Counted from the stretch's first letter, positions 13,964 to 21,337 are shown. The stretch is DNA of 23,517 nt from an uncultured Oscillospiraceae bacterium (GCA_910579725.1 CAJTUD010000047.1:1-23517), one strand, 5' to 3'. Numbers and translations are program-made. The notes: generated from the sequence alone by a model not told the origin.

Positions 13964-16234
13964 ATGCGTGAAAAATTTTGCTTGAATCTGGATTGGTATT
14001 TCAAACCTTCCTTCGACGTGTCGGAGATCGCCGCGCCCTGTCTGGACGGTTACAGGCGCGTTCAGATTCCCCACACGGTGAAAGAGCTGAGCTACAACTG
14101 CTTCAGCCACGAGGAGACGGCGATGCAGAGCTCCTACGTCCGCAAGCTCACCGTTCCGGCCGGGCTTCAGGGCAAACGGGCCATACTGGAGTTCATGGGC
14201 GTCATGGCCCGCTATGAGCTGTACGTGAACGGGCAGTTCGTTACGGAGCACCGGGGCGGCTACTCCAGGTCCCGGGCGGATATCACCCAATACTTGCAGC
14301 CCGGAGAAAACATCCTGTTTCTCATGGTGGATTCCACAGAAGACAACGAAATCCCGCCCTTTGGCAAGACCATCGATTATCTGTGCTTCGGCGGTATCTA
14401 CCGGGATGTGAACCTCCTCTTTACCGGGCAGGCATGCATCGAGGACGTGATGTTCCGCTACCAGCTCGACGGGTCCAATGCCGAGATCTATCCGGAGATC
14501 CGGCTCAACAACGCAGGCGAGGCGTTTACGGGCGAGGCCGCCGTCACCATTCGCGACGCCGGAGGCGGCACAGTCGCGAGCTACACAGCCAAGGCAGACG
14601 CTGCCGCCGGATTCTCCAACCCTGTTCTGGAAAAGACCGTCGTGGAGAACCTGACGCTGTGGGATACGGAAAATCCGTACCTCTACTCGGTGCAGGTGGA
14701 CTTGCTGCGCGGCGGCGCGGTGGAGGACAGCATTGAGCTGCGCACCGGCTTCCGGACGGTGCTGTGCAAGCCAGAGGGGTTCTACCTCAACGGTCAGAAG
14801 CTCAAGCTGGTGGGCCTGGACCGCCATCAGTCCTATCCCTATGTGGGCTACGCCCTGCCGGAGCGCTCCCAGGCGTTTGACGCGGATGTGCTGAAAAACT
14901 ACCTCCACGTCAACACGGTACGCACCTCCCACTACCTACAGTCCGAAGGCTTTCTGGCCCGGTGCGACGAGCTGGGACTGCTGGTGTTCTCCGAAATTCC
15001 CGGCTGGGGCTATATCGGCAACGAGAAGTTCAAGGAGATCTCCCATCAGGACATCCGGGATATGATCGTCACCCAGTACAACCATCCCAGCATCTTCATC
15101 TGGTCCATCCGCATCAATGAATCCGCTGACGACGACGAGTTCTACACCAAGAGCAATGAGATCGCCCACAGCCTGGACAGCTCCCGTCCCACCACAGGCG
15201 TGCGGTGCATCAAAAACAGCCATTTGATCGAGGACGTATATGCCTTCAACGACTTCACCCACTGGACCCGGGAGGTCAAGCACTACCGCGAGCTGGTCCT
15301 CACCAATCAGCAGGCCGTGACGGGACTGGACCACAAGGTGCCTTACATCGTGACGGAGTACTGCGGCCACATCTACCCCGTCAAGCCCTTCGACGGCGAG
15401 GAGCGCCAGCTGCGTCAGGCCCAGGTCCACGCCCGGGTTCAGAACGCAAACCAGGCCCGGAGCGACGCCATGGGCGCAATCGGCTGGTGTGCCTTCGATT
15501 ACCAGACTCACGGCGACTACGGCGCGGGAGATAAAATCTGCTATCACGGCGTGATGGACCTCTTCCGGATGCCCAAGTACGCCGCCTACGTCTACCGCTC
15601 CCAGATCGATCCGGAGAAGGAGCTGGTCTTTGAGCCCTGCACCCTGCTGGCCCGGGGAGAGAACGACGATAACAAGCCCATTCCCTTCATGGTCTGCACC
15701 AACTGCGACTACATTGAGGTGGAGGTCTACGGCAAGAGCATCGGCAGATTCTTCCCAAGTCTTGTCTACTCCAGCATGGCCCACCCCCCCATCATGGTGG
15801 ATACCGATCCGGGCCACTGGTCGGACATCTGGAAGGGCGGAACCATCATTGGCTTCTATCAGGGCAGGGAGGCCGTCCGCAGGACCTACTCCTGTGACGC
15901 GCATCTGGACGATCTGGCGGTGACAATCGACCACCGGGAGCTGTGCAACACCGTGGTGGACGCCACCCGGCTGACCGCCAGATTTGTCGATCAGCTGGGC
16001 AATCCGCTGCCGTATTACAACGGCATCCTGTCCATTGAAACCAGCAGCAATCTGGAGGTCATCGGACCGAATACCGTGGCGGTAGTCGGCGGACGCATCG
16101 GCTGCTGGATCAAGACAAAGCCGGTTTGCCGCGCGGAGACCGGGACAGTCACCGTCCGGGCGCTGAACACAGACATTCCGGAGAAGGTTCTGACCATTCA
16201 GCTGCGCCCCGATGAAAACATCCGCTGTCTGTAA
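13964..16234 (+). CDS. Glycoside hydrolase family 2 enzyme, paralogue of the leftward GH2
   Basis: 756 residues from ATG 13964 (AGGAG 9 bases upstream). The ATG at 13958 is only 3 bases from AGGAG, and the shorter start lines up exactly with the paralogue's N-terminus. It has the same order of domains as the GH2 at 5541-7817 and close similarity throughout (for example YNCFSHEET, GGYSRSRADI, EIPPFGKTIDYLCFGG). Acid/base Glu386 lies in WSIRINES and nucleophile Glu465 in VTEYCGHIYPVK. There is no signal peptide, so it is cytoplasmic. The barrel loop that is Gly/Ser-rich in the paralogue is an ordinary sequence here (THWTREVKH). The 202-bp gap before it contains several GGAGG-like runs but no ORF or promoter that I trust. 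It closes the rightward operon at a strong terminator. Substrate is probably a beta-galactoside or related beta-linked sugar; not proven. Confidence 0.92.
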   Translation: MREKFCLNLDWYFKPSFDVSEIAAPCLDGYRRVQIPHTVKELSYNCFSHEETAMQSSYVRKLTVPAGLQGKRAILEFMGVMARYELYVNGQFVTEHRGGYSRSRADITQYLQPGENILFLMVDSTEDNEIPPFGKTIDYLCFGGIYRDVNLLFTGQACIEDVMFRYQLDGSNAEIYPEIRLNNAGEAFTGEAAVTIRDAGGGTVASYTAKADAAAGFSNPVLEKTVVENLTLWDTENPYLYSVQVDLLRGGAVEDSIELRTGFRTVLCKPEGFYLNGQKLKLVGLDRHQSYPYVGYALPERSQAFDADVLKNYLHVNTVRTSHYLQSEGFLARCDELGLLVFSEIPGWGYIGNEKFKEISHQDIRDMIVTQYNHPSIFIWSIRINESADDDEFYTKSNEIAHSLDSSRPTTGVRCIKNSHLIEDVYAFNDFTHWTREVKHYRELVLTNQQAVTGLDHKVPYIVTEYCGHIYPVKPFDGEERQLRQAQVHARVQNANQARSDAMGAIGWCAFDYQTHGDYGAGDKICYHGVMDLFRMPKYAAYVYRSQIDPEKELVFEPCTLLARGENDDNKPIPFMVCTNCDYIEVEVYGKSIGRFFPSLVYSSMAHPPIMVDTDPGHWSDIWKGGTIIGFYQGREAVRRTYSCDAHLDDLAVTIDHRELCNTVVDATRLTARFVDQLGNPLPYYNGILSIETSSNLEVIGPNTVAVVGGRIGCWIKTKPVCRAETGTVTVRALNTDIPEKVLTIQLRPDENIRCL

Positions 16235-16263
16235 CAGGAGCGCCGGCAGATCAGAGCATGAGA

Positions 16264-16294
16264 AGCCCCCGGGACCGCAGTGGTCCCGGGGGCT
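16264..16294. terminator. Hairpin terminator between convergent GH2 and ligase genes
   Basis: A perfect 13-bp GC-rich stem, AGCCCCCGGGACC (16264-16276) with GGTCCCGGGGGCT (16282-16294), around the loop GCAGT. The T-run after it is weak on both strands (GTGCTTTC on +), but the stem is very stable. Confidence 0.75.
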
Positions 16295-16345
16295 GTGCTT
16301 TCTGTTGGGCGGGAAATAGGTTCGGGCAATGGACGTCTTCGGTTT

Positions 16346-17401
16346 TCAGGAAAAGGAATCATTCAGGGAGAGATCCAGAATCATCTGGCACAGCGCCGGA
16401 TAGCTTACACCGGCGGCGGCAGCCTCCTTGGGCAGCAGACTGCCGGGCGTCATGCCCGGGAGGGTGTTGATCTCCAGGCACCAGGCCCGGCCCTCCTGAT
16501 CCAGGATGAAATCCGTACGGGAGTAGGCCCGCAGACCCAGCGCCCGGTGGAGACGCAGCGCGGCCTCCCCCATGGTCCGCTGCTGCTCCGGCGTGATTTC
16601 CGCAGGGCAGACCTCCAGACTCTGGCCCGCCTGATATTTGGCGGCGTAGTCAAAATAGCTGCCGTTCCGGGAGATCATCTCCACTGCCGGGAGATACCGG
16701 TCTCCCAGCACGCCCACGGTGAGATCCCTGCCCCGGAGCTTCTGCTCCACAATGACATGGCCGCCGTAGCACAGCATCTCCTTCAGCGCTTCCTCCAGCT
16801 CCTGGCGGGTCTCCGGCAGAGCCAGCCCCAGAGAGGAGCCGCCGTTGATGGTCTTCACCGCCGCCGGAAGGGGCAGCTCATCCGTCAGGCGGGGAATGTC
16901 CTCCGGGCCGTAGCGCAGCTCCCGCCAGGGAGCGGTGGGAATACCGGCATGGACCATCGCCTGCTTGGCGACGGCCTTGTTCATGGCCATGCCGGAGGGG
17001 AGATGGCCGGAGCCGGTGTAGGGGATGCCCAGCAGGTCAAAGGCGGCCTGCACCCGGCCGTCCTCGCCGCACTCCCCGTGAAGGCCAAGGAACACCGCGT
17101 CCGCCATCCGGCAGACTTCCAGCACGCCGGGGCCGAACAGGCTGGGAGACCGGTCCCGCCGGGAGGCGCGGACCGCCGCCAGATCCGGCGCCTGGGCCGT
17201 GATCTCCGTCTGGGTGCACAGGCCGCCGGGAGCGCTGAAGATCTCCTTTACATCTCCCTCCCAGCTCTCCAGTCCGAGGAACATGTCCACCAGCACCGCC
17301 CGGTGCCCCAGGCCGCGCAGGGCCCGGCAGATCTCCTGGCCGGACACCAGGGAAACCTGCCGCTCCGGGGAGAGGCCCCCGGCTAATACAATAATATCCA
17401 A
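16346..17401 (-). CDS. ddl: D-alanine-D-alanine ligase family protein
   Basis: 351 residues from TTG 17401, with GGAAAGGAG about 10 bases upstream and no better start nearby. The ATP-grasp fold is complete: GGLSPERQVSLVSG (8-21), LHGECGEDG (107-115), GSGHLPSGMAMNK (130-142), Lys183 in AVKTINGGSSLG, and the metal-binding end RTDF...WCLEINTLPGMTPGSLLPK with Glu310 and Asn312. The omega-loop reads AAKYQAG (Lys255-Tyr256). A Lys-Tyr pair here is typical of D-Ala-D-Ala ligases rather than VanA-type D-Ala-D-Lac ligases. The product feeds peptidoglycan stem-peptide synthesis. No murF or alanine racemase is nearby; the neighbours are an SLH-transglutaminase and an LCP ligase, so it may be an accessory copy. 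It starts about 22 bp after the SLH gene's stop. Confidence 0.88.
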   Translation of the reverse strand: MDIIVLAGGLSPERQVSLVSGQEICRALRGLGHRAVLVDMFLGLESWEGDVKEIFSAPGGLCTQTEITAQAPDLAAVRASRRDRSPSLFGPGVLEVCRMADAVFLGLHGECGEDGRVQAAFDLLGIPYTGSGHLPSGMAMNKAVAKQAMVHAGIPTAPWRELRYGPEDIPRLTDELPLPAAVKTINGGSSLGLALPETRQELEEALKEMLCYGGHVIVEQKLRGRDLTVGVLGDRYLPAVEMISRNGSYFDYAAKYQAGQSLEVCPAEITPEQQRTMGEAALRLHRALGLRAYSRTDFILDQEGRAWCLEINTLPGMTPGSLLPKEAAAAGVSYPALCQMILDLSLNDSFS

Positions 17402-17423
17402 AGCAAAGCCGCTCCTTTCCGTT

Positions 17424-18875
17424 TTACGCGCTCTGAAGGCGGGATATGGCGTCCAGCTCCGTCATGGCGAAAAACCGGTACTCCACACCATAGGATTGGT
17501 CGCCCCAGGTAACGTCGATATGGACGAGTCTGCCGTCCAGCTCCGCCGTTGTCCAGATGTGGTCCCCCAGCGTATAGGCGCCGCAGGAGATCCCTTCCAG
17601 CTTCAACAGAAGATTGTAGGCCGCCGTGTAGCCGTCGCAGACGGCCACGCCCTCGTGGAAAAGGCGGTAGCCGCTGTGGCTCATGGACTGCTGGGCGTGG
17701 TCATAGCGGCAGTTCTCGCAGATCCAGGCGTAGTAGACCCTGGCTTTTTCGTACTCCGTCATGGTCTCCGCCAGCTGCCCCGTTTCCCACAGCCGGTCGC
17801 GGACCGCCAGGGCATAGGCCATGGTTTCCTCCCGGTAGCGTTCGACAAGCTCCTCTCCATACAGGCTGCTGGAGAAGGTGAGGGTGACGGAGGCGCTCTT
17901 GGGGGAGTAAGGGGCGGAGACGTTGTTGTACGTCTGCTCCACATAGTTGCGGGCAGCCTCCAGAAAGGCGCGGATCAACGCGTCCATAAAAGAGCTGGTC
18001 AGAGTTCCCGCAGGGTACTCCAGAGAAATCCGCCGCTCTCCTTGGGAGAGCATATAGCGCACGTCCGCGTCAATCTTCTCCTTCTCGTCCGGCATGGGGG
18101 AGAGGTAAAAGGTTCCGTCGCTCTCCACCAGATCCTCCATGGAGGCTCCCCTGCGGCTGTAGGAAGGCAGAATCTCCCAGTCCAGCGTCAGGCGCAGCTC
18201 GCCGTAAGCCAGCCGGGCCACCATGGCGGCCGCCTGACTGCGGGAGATGTTTTCCTCCGGCAGGAAGGAACCGGCTTCGTCCACACCCCCGGCGATTCCC
18301 CAGCTGTACAGACGCAGAATGTCCTCCTGATAGGGGGTGCCGCCGCCGACGTCCGTCAGGTACTGACCGGCGGCCTGGCCGGCTGTCACCGTGTCCTGGT
18401 TGACCGGCTCAAACAGGGATTCCGGCAGGGCTCCGGCCAGAACGTGCGCCATCTCCGCCCGGGTGGCGGGACGGTCATAGGCATCCTCCAGCTCCCGGCC
18501 CAGAACGCCCCGCTCCTGCAGATAGGAGACATAGGGCTGGTACCACAATCCGCCGTCCTCCCAGGCCGCGGGGCCCGCCTCGCTGTCGCCGGTTTCATAA
18601 AGGCTGCGCAGGCGGGCGGCCATGGCAATGACTTCCGCTCCCGTGAGATCCCCGCCGGGATCAAACACACCGCCCTTGCCGTTGGTCAGGCCCAGCTCGT
18701 AGAGGGCCTTCACCGTTTCGTAGTACCAGTCGCCGGGGGATACGTCGGCAAACTGGTCCATATACGTCCGGACAGGCGAAAAGCCAACCTCCTCCGCCAG
18801 GGCGGACGGGGACAGAAGGCCAAGCGCCAGTATTGCCGCCAGAACCATACTTCCCCATCGCCGCGTGATCTTCAT
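17424..18875 (-). CDS. S-layer-homology protein with transglutaminase-like domain
   Basis: 483 residues from ATG 18875 with GGGAGGAAATGC before it. The upstream in-frame extension overlaps the LCP gene and is rejected. A signal peptide (MVLAAILALGLLSPSALA) is cut near residue 27. Three SLH modules follow, at about 40-89, 111-150 and 172-223, each with the DVSPGDWYYETV or FLPEENISRSQAAAM type of pattern; they would hold the protein on the secondary cell-wall polymer. The C-terminal half (about 360-470) is a transglutaminase-like papain fold with Cys413 in GVAVCDGYTAAYN, His439 in GDHIWTT and Asp454 in HIDVTWGD, so the catalytic triad is intact. Proteins of this kind may act as proteases or cross-linkers at the cell surface; the true activity is unknown. 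It is 13 bp downstream of the LCP gene, in one operon. Confidence 0.9.
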   Translation of the reverse strand: MKITRRWGSMVLAAILALGLLSPSALAEEVGFSPVRTYMDQFADVSPGDWYYETVKALYELGLTNGKGGVFDPGGDLTGAEVIAMAARLRSLYETGDSEAGPAAWEDGGLWYQPYVSYLQERGVLGRELEDAYDRPATRAEMAHVLAGALPESLFEPVNQDTVTAGQAAGQYLTDVGGGTPYQEDILRLYSWGIAGGVDEAGSFLPEENISRSQAAAMVARLAYGELRLTLDWEILPSYSRRGASMEDLVESDGTFYLSPMPDEKEKIDADVRYMLSQGERRISLEYPAGTLTSSFMDALIRAFLEAARNYVEQTYNNVSAPYSPKSASVTLTFSSSLYGEELVERYREETMAYALAVRDRLWETGQLAETMTEYEKARVYYAWICENCRYDHAQQSMSHSGYRLFHEGVAVCDGYTAAYNLLLKLEGISCGAYTLGDHIWTTAELDGRLVHIDVTWGDQSYGVEYRFFAMTELDAISRLQSA

Positions 18876-18888
18876 GCATTTCCTCCCA

Positions 18889-19914
18889 TCATGGCACCAG
18901 GATGTCCATATCATCCAATGTCAGCTGTCTTTGGTAGGGATTAAAATATGTATTCACCATCTCCAGTGTGGCTTCCGGGTCCAGCACGTAATAGGAGCCG
19001 CCCTTATAGTATCCGGCGCCGTCTCCGGGCAGAGTGTGGAAGGTGATGTTATCGCTGCCCACCGTCAGGGCCTGCTCCCCCAGCCAGATGAGGTTGGACA
19101 GCTCCAAGTCCGTATCCACCCACTTCTGGAATATCTCCGCGTAGGTGCGGATCTTGTCCCAGTTGGAGATATGGAGCATCTGCTTCGCCGCCGCCTTCAG
19201 AAACGCCTGCTGGGTGCCGATGCGGCCGATATCGGCGGTGGGGTAGCCGGAGCCGTCGTTATTCTGCCGCCAGCGGACCACTTGCAGGGCCTCCTTGCCG
19301 TTCAGCCGCCGGGGGCCCTTGGAAAAATGGATATGGAGCTCCTGATAGGGATCGTCATAGTCCATATCCACCGGAATGTCGAAATCCACGCCGTCAATGG
19401 CCTCCACCAGCTCCTCAAACGCCTGGAGATCCACGGTGATATAGTGGTCCACCGGAATGCCCAGCAGACGGGAAACCTCCGCCATGGTCTGGGTGAAGCC
19501 TCCGTGGTGGTAGGCGTTGTTCAGCTTCTTCACCGACCAGGGTACGTCAAGAAGCGTATCCCGCGGCAGGCTGACCACGTCGATACGGCTGTTCCTGGCG
19601 TCCACAGTCACCAGAAGATTGGTGTCGCTGCCCCCGTTTTCATCGTCCAGGCCGCCCAGCAGAATGGTGTGAAACCGCTCCTTCCGCCGGGAATCGGAAG
19701 ACGCGGTGTTCTGGCCGGATACGGCCTCGCCGGGCTCCAGTGCTTTGTTTTCCTCCGACCCCGGCACACTGCTTCTGGGCAGCTCCGGTTTGGGCGTGGG
19801 CTCCTTGGAAAAACACTTGTACAGGCCGAACAGGGCGGTCGTCACGAACAGGATACAAACCGCCGCAACCGCGGCCGCTTGCAGGCCGCTGGTTTTTCTT
19901 TTGCTGCGCCTCAT
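18889..19914 (-). CDS. LCP (LytR-CpsA-Psr) family cell-wall glycopolymer ligase
   Basis: 341 residues from ATG 19914 (AAGGAG 10 bases upstream). A short basic N-terminus and one membrane helix (about 12-32) put the catalytic domain outside. After a Pro/Ser-rich stalk the LCP core begins at about residue 80, with GGSDTNLLVTV (Asp97), SLPRDTLLDVP (Arg118, Asp119), KKLNNAYHHGG, HYITVDLQAFEELVEAIDGVDFDIP and GKEALQVVRWR. The final block reads DIGRIGTQQAFL, where many members have RQQ, so one usual arginine is Thr here. LCP enzymes move glycopolymers from lipid carriers to peptidoglycan. Encoding it beside an SLH protein fits the attachment of the polymer that SLH modules bind; that link is inference. 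A sigma-A promoter lies at 19974-20002. Confidence 0.92.
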   Translation of the reverse strand: MRRSKRKTSGLQAAAVAAVCILFVTTALFGLYKCFSKEPTPKPELPRSSVPGSEENKALEPGEAVSGQNTASSDSRRKERFHTILLGGLDDENGGSDTNLLVTVDARNSRIDVVSLPRDTLLDVPWSVKKLNNAYHHGGFTQTMAEVSRLLGIPVDHYITVDLQAFEELVEAIDGVDFDIPVDMDYDDPYQELHIHFSKGPRRLNGKEALQVVRWRQNNDGSGYPTADIGRIGTQQAFLKAAAKQMLHISNWDKIRTYAEIFQKWVDTDLELSNLIWLGEQALTVGSDNITFHTLPGDGAGYYKGGSYYVLDPEATLEMVNTYFNPYQRQLTLDDMDILVP

Positions 19915-19946
19915 GAATTGTTCGCTCCTTGCTATGCCGTAAAGAT

Positions 19947-19967
19947 CGGCGCGGAATGGCCGCGCCG
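19947..19967 (-). repeat. GC-rich stem-loop at the 5' end of the LCP transcript
   Basis: CGGCGCGG (19947-19954), loop AATGG, CCGCGCCG (19960-19967): eight perfect pairs. It lies right at the predicted transcript start and upstream of the ribosome site. It could protect the mRNA 5' end or be an operator. Confidence 0.55.
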
Positions 19968-19973
19968 GAGCCT

Positions 19974-20002
19974 ATTATACTCTTAAATGGAATATAACAC
20001 AA
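19974..20002 (-). promoter_or_regulatory. Sigma-A promoter for the LCP-SLH-ddl operon
   Basis: On the - strand: TTGTGT (19997-20002), 17-bp spacer, perfect TATAAT (19974-19979). The predicted start is near 19967, about 53 bp before the LCP start codon. Confidence 0.8.
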
Positions 20003-20030
20003 GCGGAGCGGAAAATTTGTCACCATTTGT

Positions 20031-20279
20031 TTACATTGTATCCGAGTTGTCACGTTCCAGACGGCGGAGAACCTCCTCCAGCTGCTCCGACTGGCGCGAG
20101 AGCAGCTCCAGAATGTCGGAGAGCATATCCTCCGCCGCCGGACGCGCTGCCGGACGGGCGGTGCGGATGGGATGGACATAGCGGCGGACCGCCGTCTCCG
20201 AAGGCGGGCTCTGGACGGGGGCCGGAGGGGCCTCCGCCGGACGGCGGTGATTGGAATTGGATTTGCGGCAAGGCTTCAT
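20031..20279 (-). CDS. Small proline-rich protein with C-terminal coiled coil, unknown function
   Basis: 82 residues from ATG 20279. An excellent ribosome site, AGGAGGAG, lies about 8 bases before it, which is the main reason to accept this short gene. The N-terminal 50 residues are rich in Pro, Ala and Arg, likely disordered. The last 30 or so (AAEDMLSDILELLSRQSEQ, then LEEVLRRLERDN) form a leucine-rich amphipathic helix with heptad spacing, probably a coiled coil for self-association. There is no signal peptide or membrane segment. It lies 40 bp after spoIIID with no terminator between, so it may be made in the mother cell during sporulation. I do not recognise a family, and no function is claimed. 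Confidence 0.6.
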   Translation of the reverse strand: MKPCRKSNSNHRRPAEAPPAPVQSPPSETAVRRYVHPIRTARPAARPAAEDMLSDILELLSRQSEQLEEVLRRLERDNSDTM

Positions 20280-20319
20280 GGATGCTCTCCTCCTGACGGT
20301 TTTTCTTTCCCCGGGGCGC

Positions 20320-20571
20320 CTACGCTTCCCCGCGGTATTTGCGGCGAGTGGCGATTCCGCCGCGTATGTGCCGTTCCGCTTTGTTTTCGTCCAGCACTTC
20401 CTTTACCTGTAGATAGAGGCTTCTGTTGTAAAGGGGCAAGCGCTCCTGGATATCCTTATGTACGGTGCTCTTGCTGATCCCAAACCGCCGGGCTGCCTCT
20501 CGCACAGTGGTCCGGTTCTCGATGATATAAGCGGCCAGTTCACATGCCCGCTCCTCGATATTTCCCTTCAA
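20320..20571 (-). CDS. spoIIID: Sporulation transcriptional regulator SpoIIID
   Basis: 83 residues from TTG 20571, with GGGAG 9 bases upstream. The long open frame upstream has no family similarity and crosses the promoter of the divergent gene, so the short start is preferred. The sequence closely follows Bacillus SpoIIID: IEERACELAAYIIENRTTVR, then the helix-turn-helix EAARRFGISKSTVHKDI and ERLPLYN, ending with KAERHIRGGIATRRKYRGEA. In Bacillus subtilis SpoIIID is a small DNA-binding protein made in the mother cell under sigma-E; it switches many genes on or off before sigma-K. This is the strongest sign that the organism forms endospores. A CATATACAT stretch on the - strand, about 25-35 bp before the start, weakly resembles a sigma-E -10 box, but I could not find a convincing -35. 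Confidence 0.95.
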   Translation of the reverse strand: MKGNIEERACELAAYIIENRTTVREAARRFGISKSTVHKDIQERLPLYNRSLYLQVKEVLDENKAERHIRGGIATRRKYRGEA

Positions 20572-20649
20572 GACCCAACACTCCCTATCCCGATATGCTC
20601 CATGTATATGCGCGCGAAGAAACAGACATGCGAGAAAAAAGGCCGGGAG

Positions 20650-20678
20650 TTGCCTTTTTCCGCCGTCTGTGATACAAT
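20650..20678 (+). promoter_or_regulatory. Sigma-A promoter for the deaminase gene
   Basis: TTGCCT (20650-20655), 17-bp spacer, TACAAT (20673-20678). It is 33 bp before the GTG start and divergent from spoIIID. Confidence 0.75.
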
Positions 20679-20711
20679 GCCGGCAGTGGGAAATGGAAGG
20701 AGGAGCCGACT

Positions 20712-21167
20712 GTGCGGGATTTGGCAATTGAAAGGGAAATGTTCCGGCGGGCCGCTGCCCTGATCGAGCGGCGATACCCCTCCGGGTGGGGCGGCGCAGG
20801 CGTGGTCCGTACGGAGCAGGGACACTATTACACCAGCGTTTCCATTGACACCGCCAATGCTTCGGCCGTTCTGTGCATCGAAACCGGTGCGATGCTGGAG
20901 GCCCACAAATACAACGAGCGGGTGACGCACTGCCTGTGCATCGTCCGGGAAAACGAACACGCGCCGTTTCGGGTACTGTCCCCCTGCGGGATCTGCCAGG
21001 AGCGGCTGAGATACTGGGGCGCGGAGGTGCAGGTGGGCGTGACGGCAGAGGCGGAACCGCCGCTGTTCGTGCCGTTAAAGCAGCTGCAGCCCTATCACTG
21101 GACGGACGCGTATCCGCCGGAGGAGCTGGAGCATTTTGAGAAAGACGAATGCGGTCCATGCGGTTGA
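20712..21167 (+). CDS. Cytidine deaminase family protein (CIE-type zinc site)
   Basis: 151 residues from GTG 20712, preceded by GGAAGGAGGAG. The zinc deaminase site is complete: LCIETGAMLEAHK at about 55-67, with the first Cys as zinc ligand and Glu as the proton shuttle, and SPCGICQERL at about 94-103, supplying the two remaining Cys ligands. The first motif has Cys-x-Glu in place of the His-x-Glu of many deaminases, as in tetrameric cytidine deaminases and blasticidin-S-deaminase-like proteins. It most likely deaminates cytidine/deoxycytidine or a related base or nucleoside in pyrimidine salvage, but the exact substrate is not certain. The C-terminus carries an extra CGPCG that could bind metal. 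It is a single gene with its own promoter and a strong hairpin after it. Confidence 0.88.
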   Translation: MRDLAIEREMFRRAAALIERRYPSGWGGAGVVRTEQGHYYTSVSIDTANASAVLCIETGAMLEAHKYNERVTHCLCIVRENEHAPFRVLSPCGICQERLRYWGAEVQVGVTAEAEPPLFVPLKQLQPYHWTDAYPPEELEHFEKDECGPCG

Positions 21168-21213
21168 GATGGAGTGAAACGGGAGAAAGCGGGTCCGTAT
21201 GGAGAGTTGTGTA

Positions 21214-21247
21214 CAAGGCCCCGGAGGCGGATGCCTCCGGGGCCTTG
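21214..21247. terminator. Hairpin terminator between convergent deaminase and lysozyme genes
   Basis: A perfect 15-bp stem, CAAGGCCCCGGAGGC (21214-21228) with GCCTCCGGGGCCTTG (21233-21247), around the loop GGAT. The T-run is poor (CTGCATTTC on +), but the position between converging genes supports it. Confidence 0.75.
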
Positions 21248-21337
21248 CTGCATTTCTGGATAGGACTTTCGGGCGGTGTTATCGCCGGCACGCCTGAGAG
21301 GCGGAAAAAGGGATAGCGAAGGCCCGGCGCCTGCCTG

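Noticed and set aside
14936..15934. 332-codon and neighbouring - strand open frames over the rightward GH2
   Set aside because: Antisense to catalytic regions of the GH2 enzyme; composition typical of reverse-complement GC-rich codons.
16346..17401. Possible vancomycin-resistance (D-Ala-D-Lac) ligase
   Set aside because: The omega-loop keeps the Lys-Tyr pair typical of D-Ala-D-Ala ligases, and no vanH/vanX-like genes are nearby.
17199..18944. 581-codon + strand open frame over the SLH-transglutaminase gene
   Set aside because: Antisense to a gene with signal peptide, SLH modules and catalytic triad; no family similarity of its own.
20876..20914. CIE motif of the deaminase as an unusual active site
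   Set aside because: Cys-x-Glu is normal for tetrameric cytidine deaminases and blasticidin-S-deaminase-like proteins, so it is not a novelty.
20572..21291. Long N-terminal extension of the spoIIID frame
   Set aside because: It would cover the divergent deaminase gene and its promoter. SpoIIID proteins are about 80-95 residues, and a ribosome site precedes the TTG at 20571.
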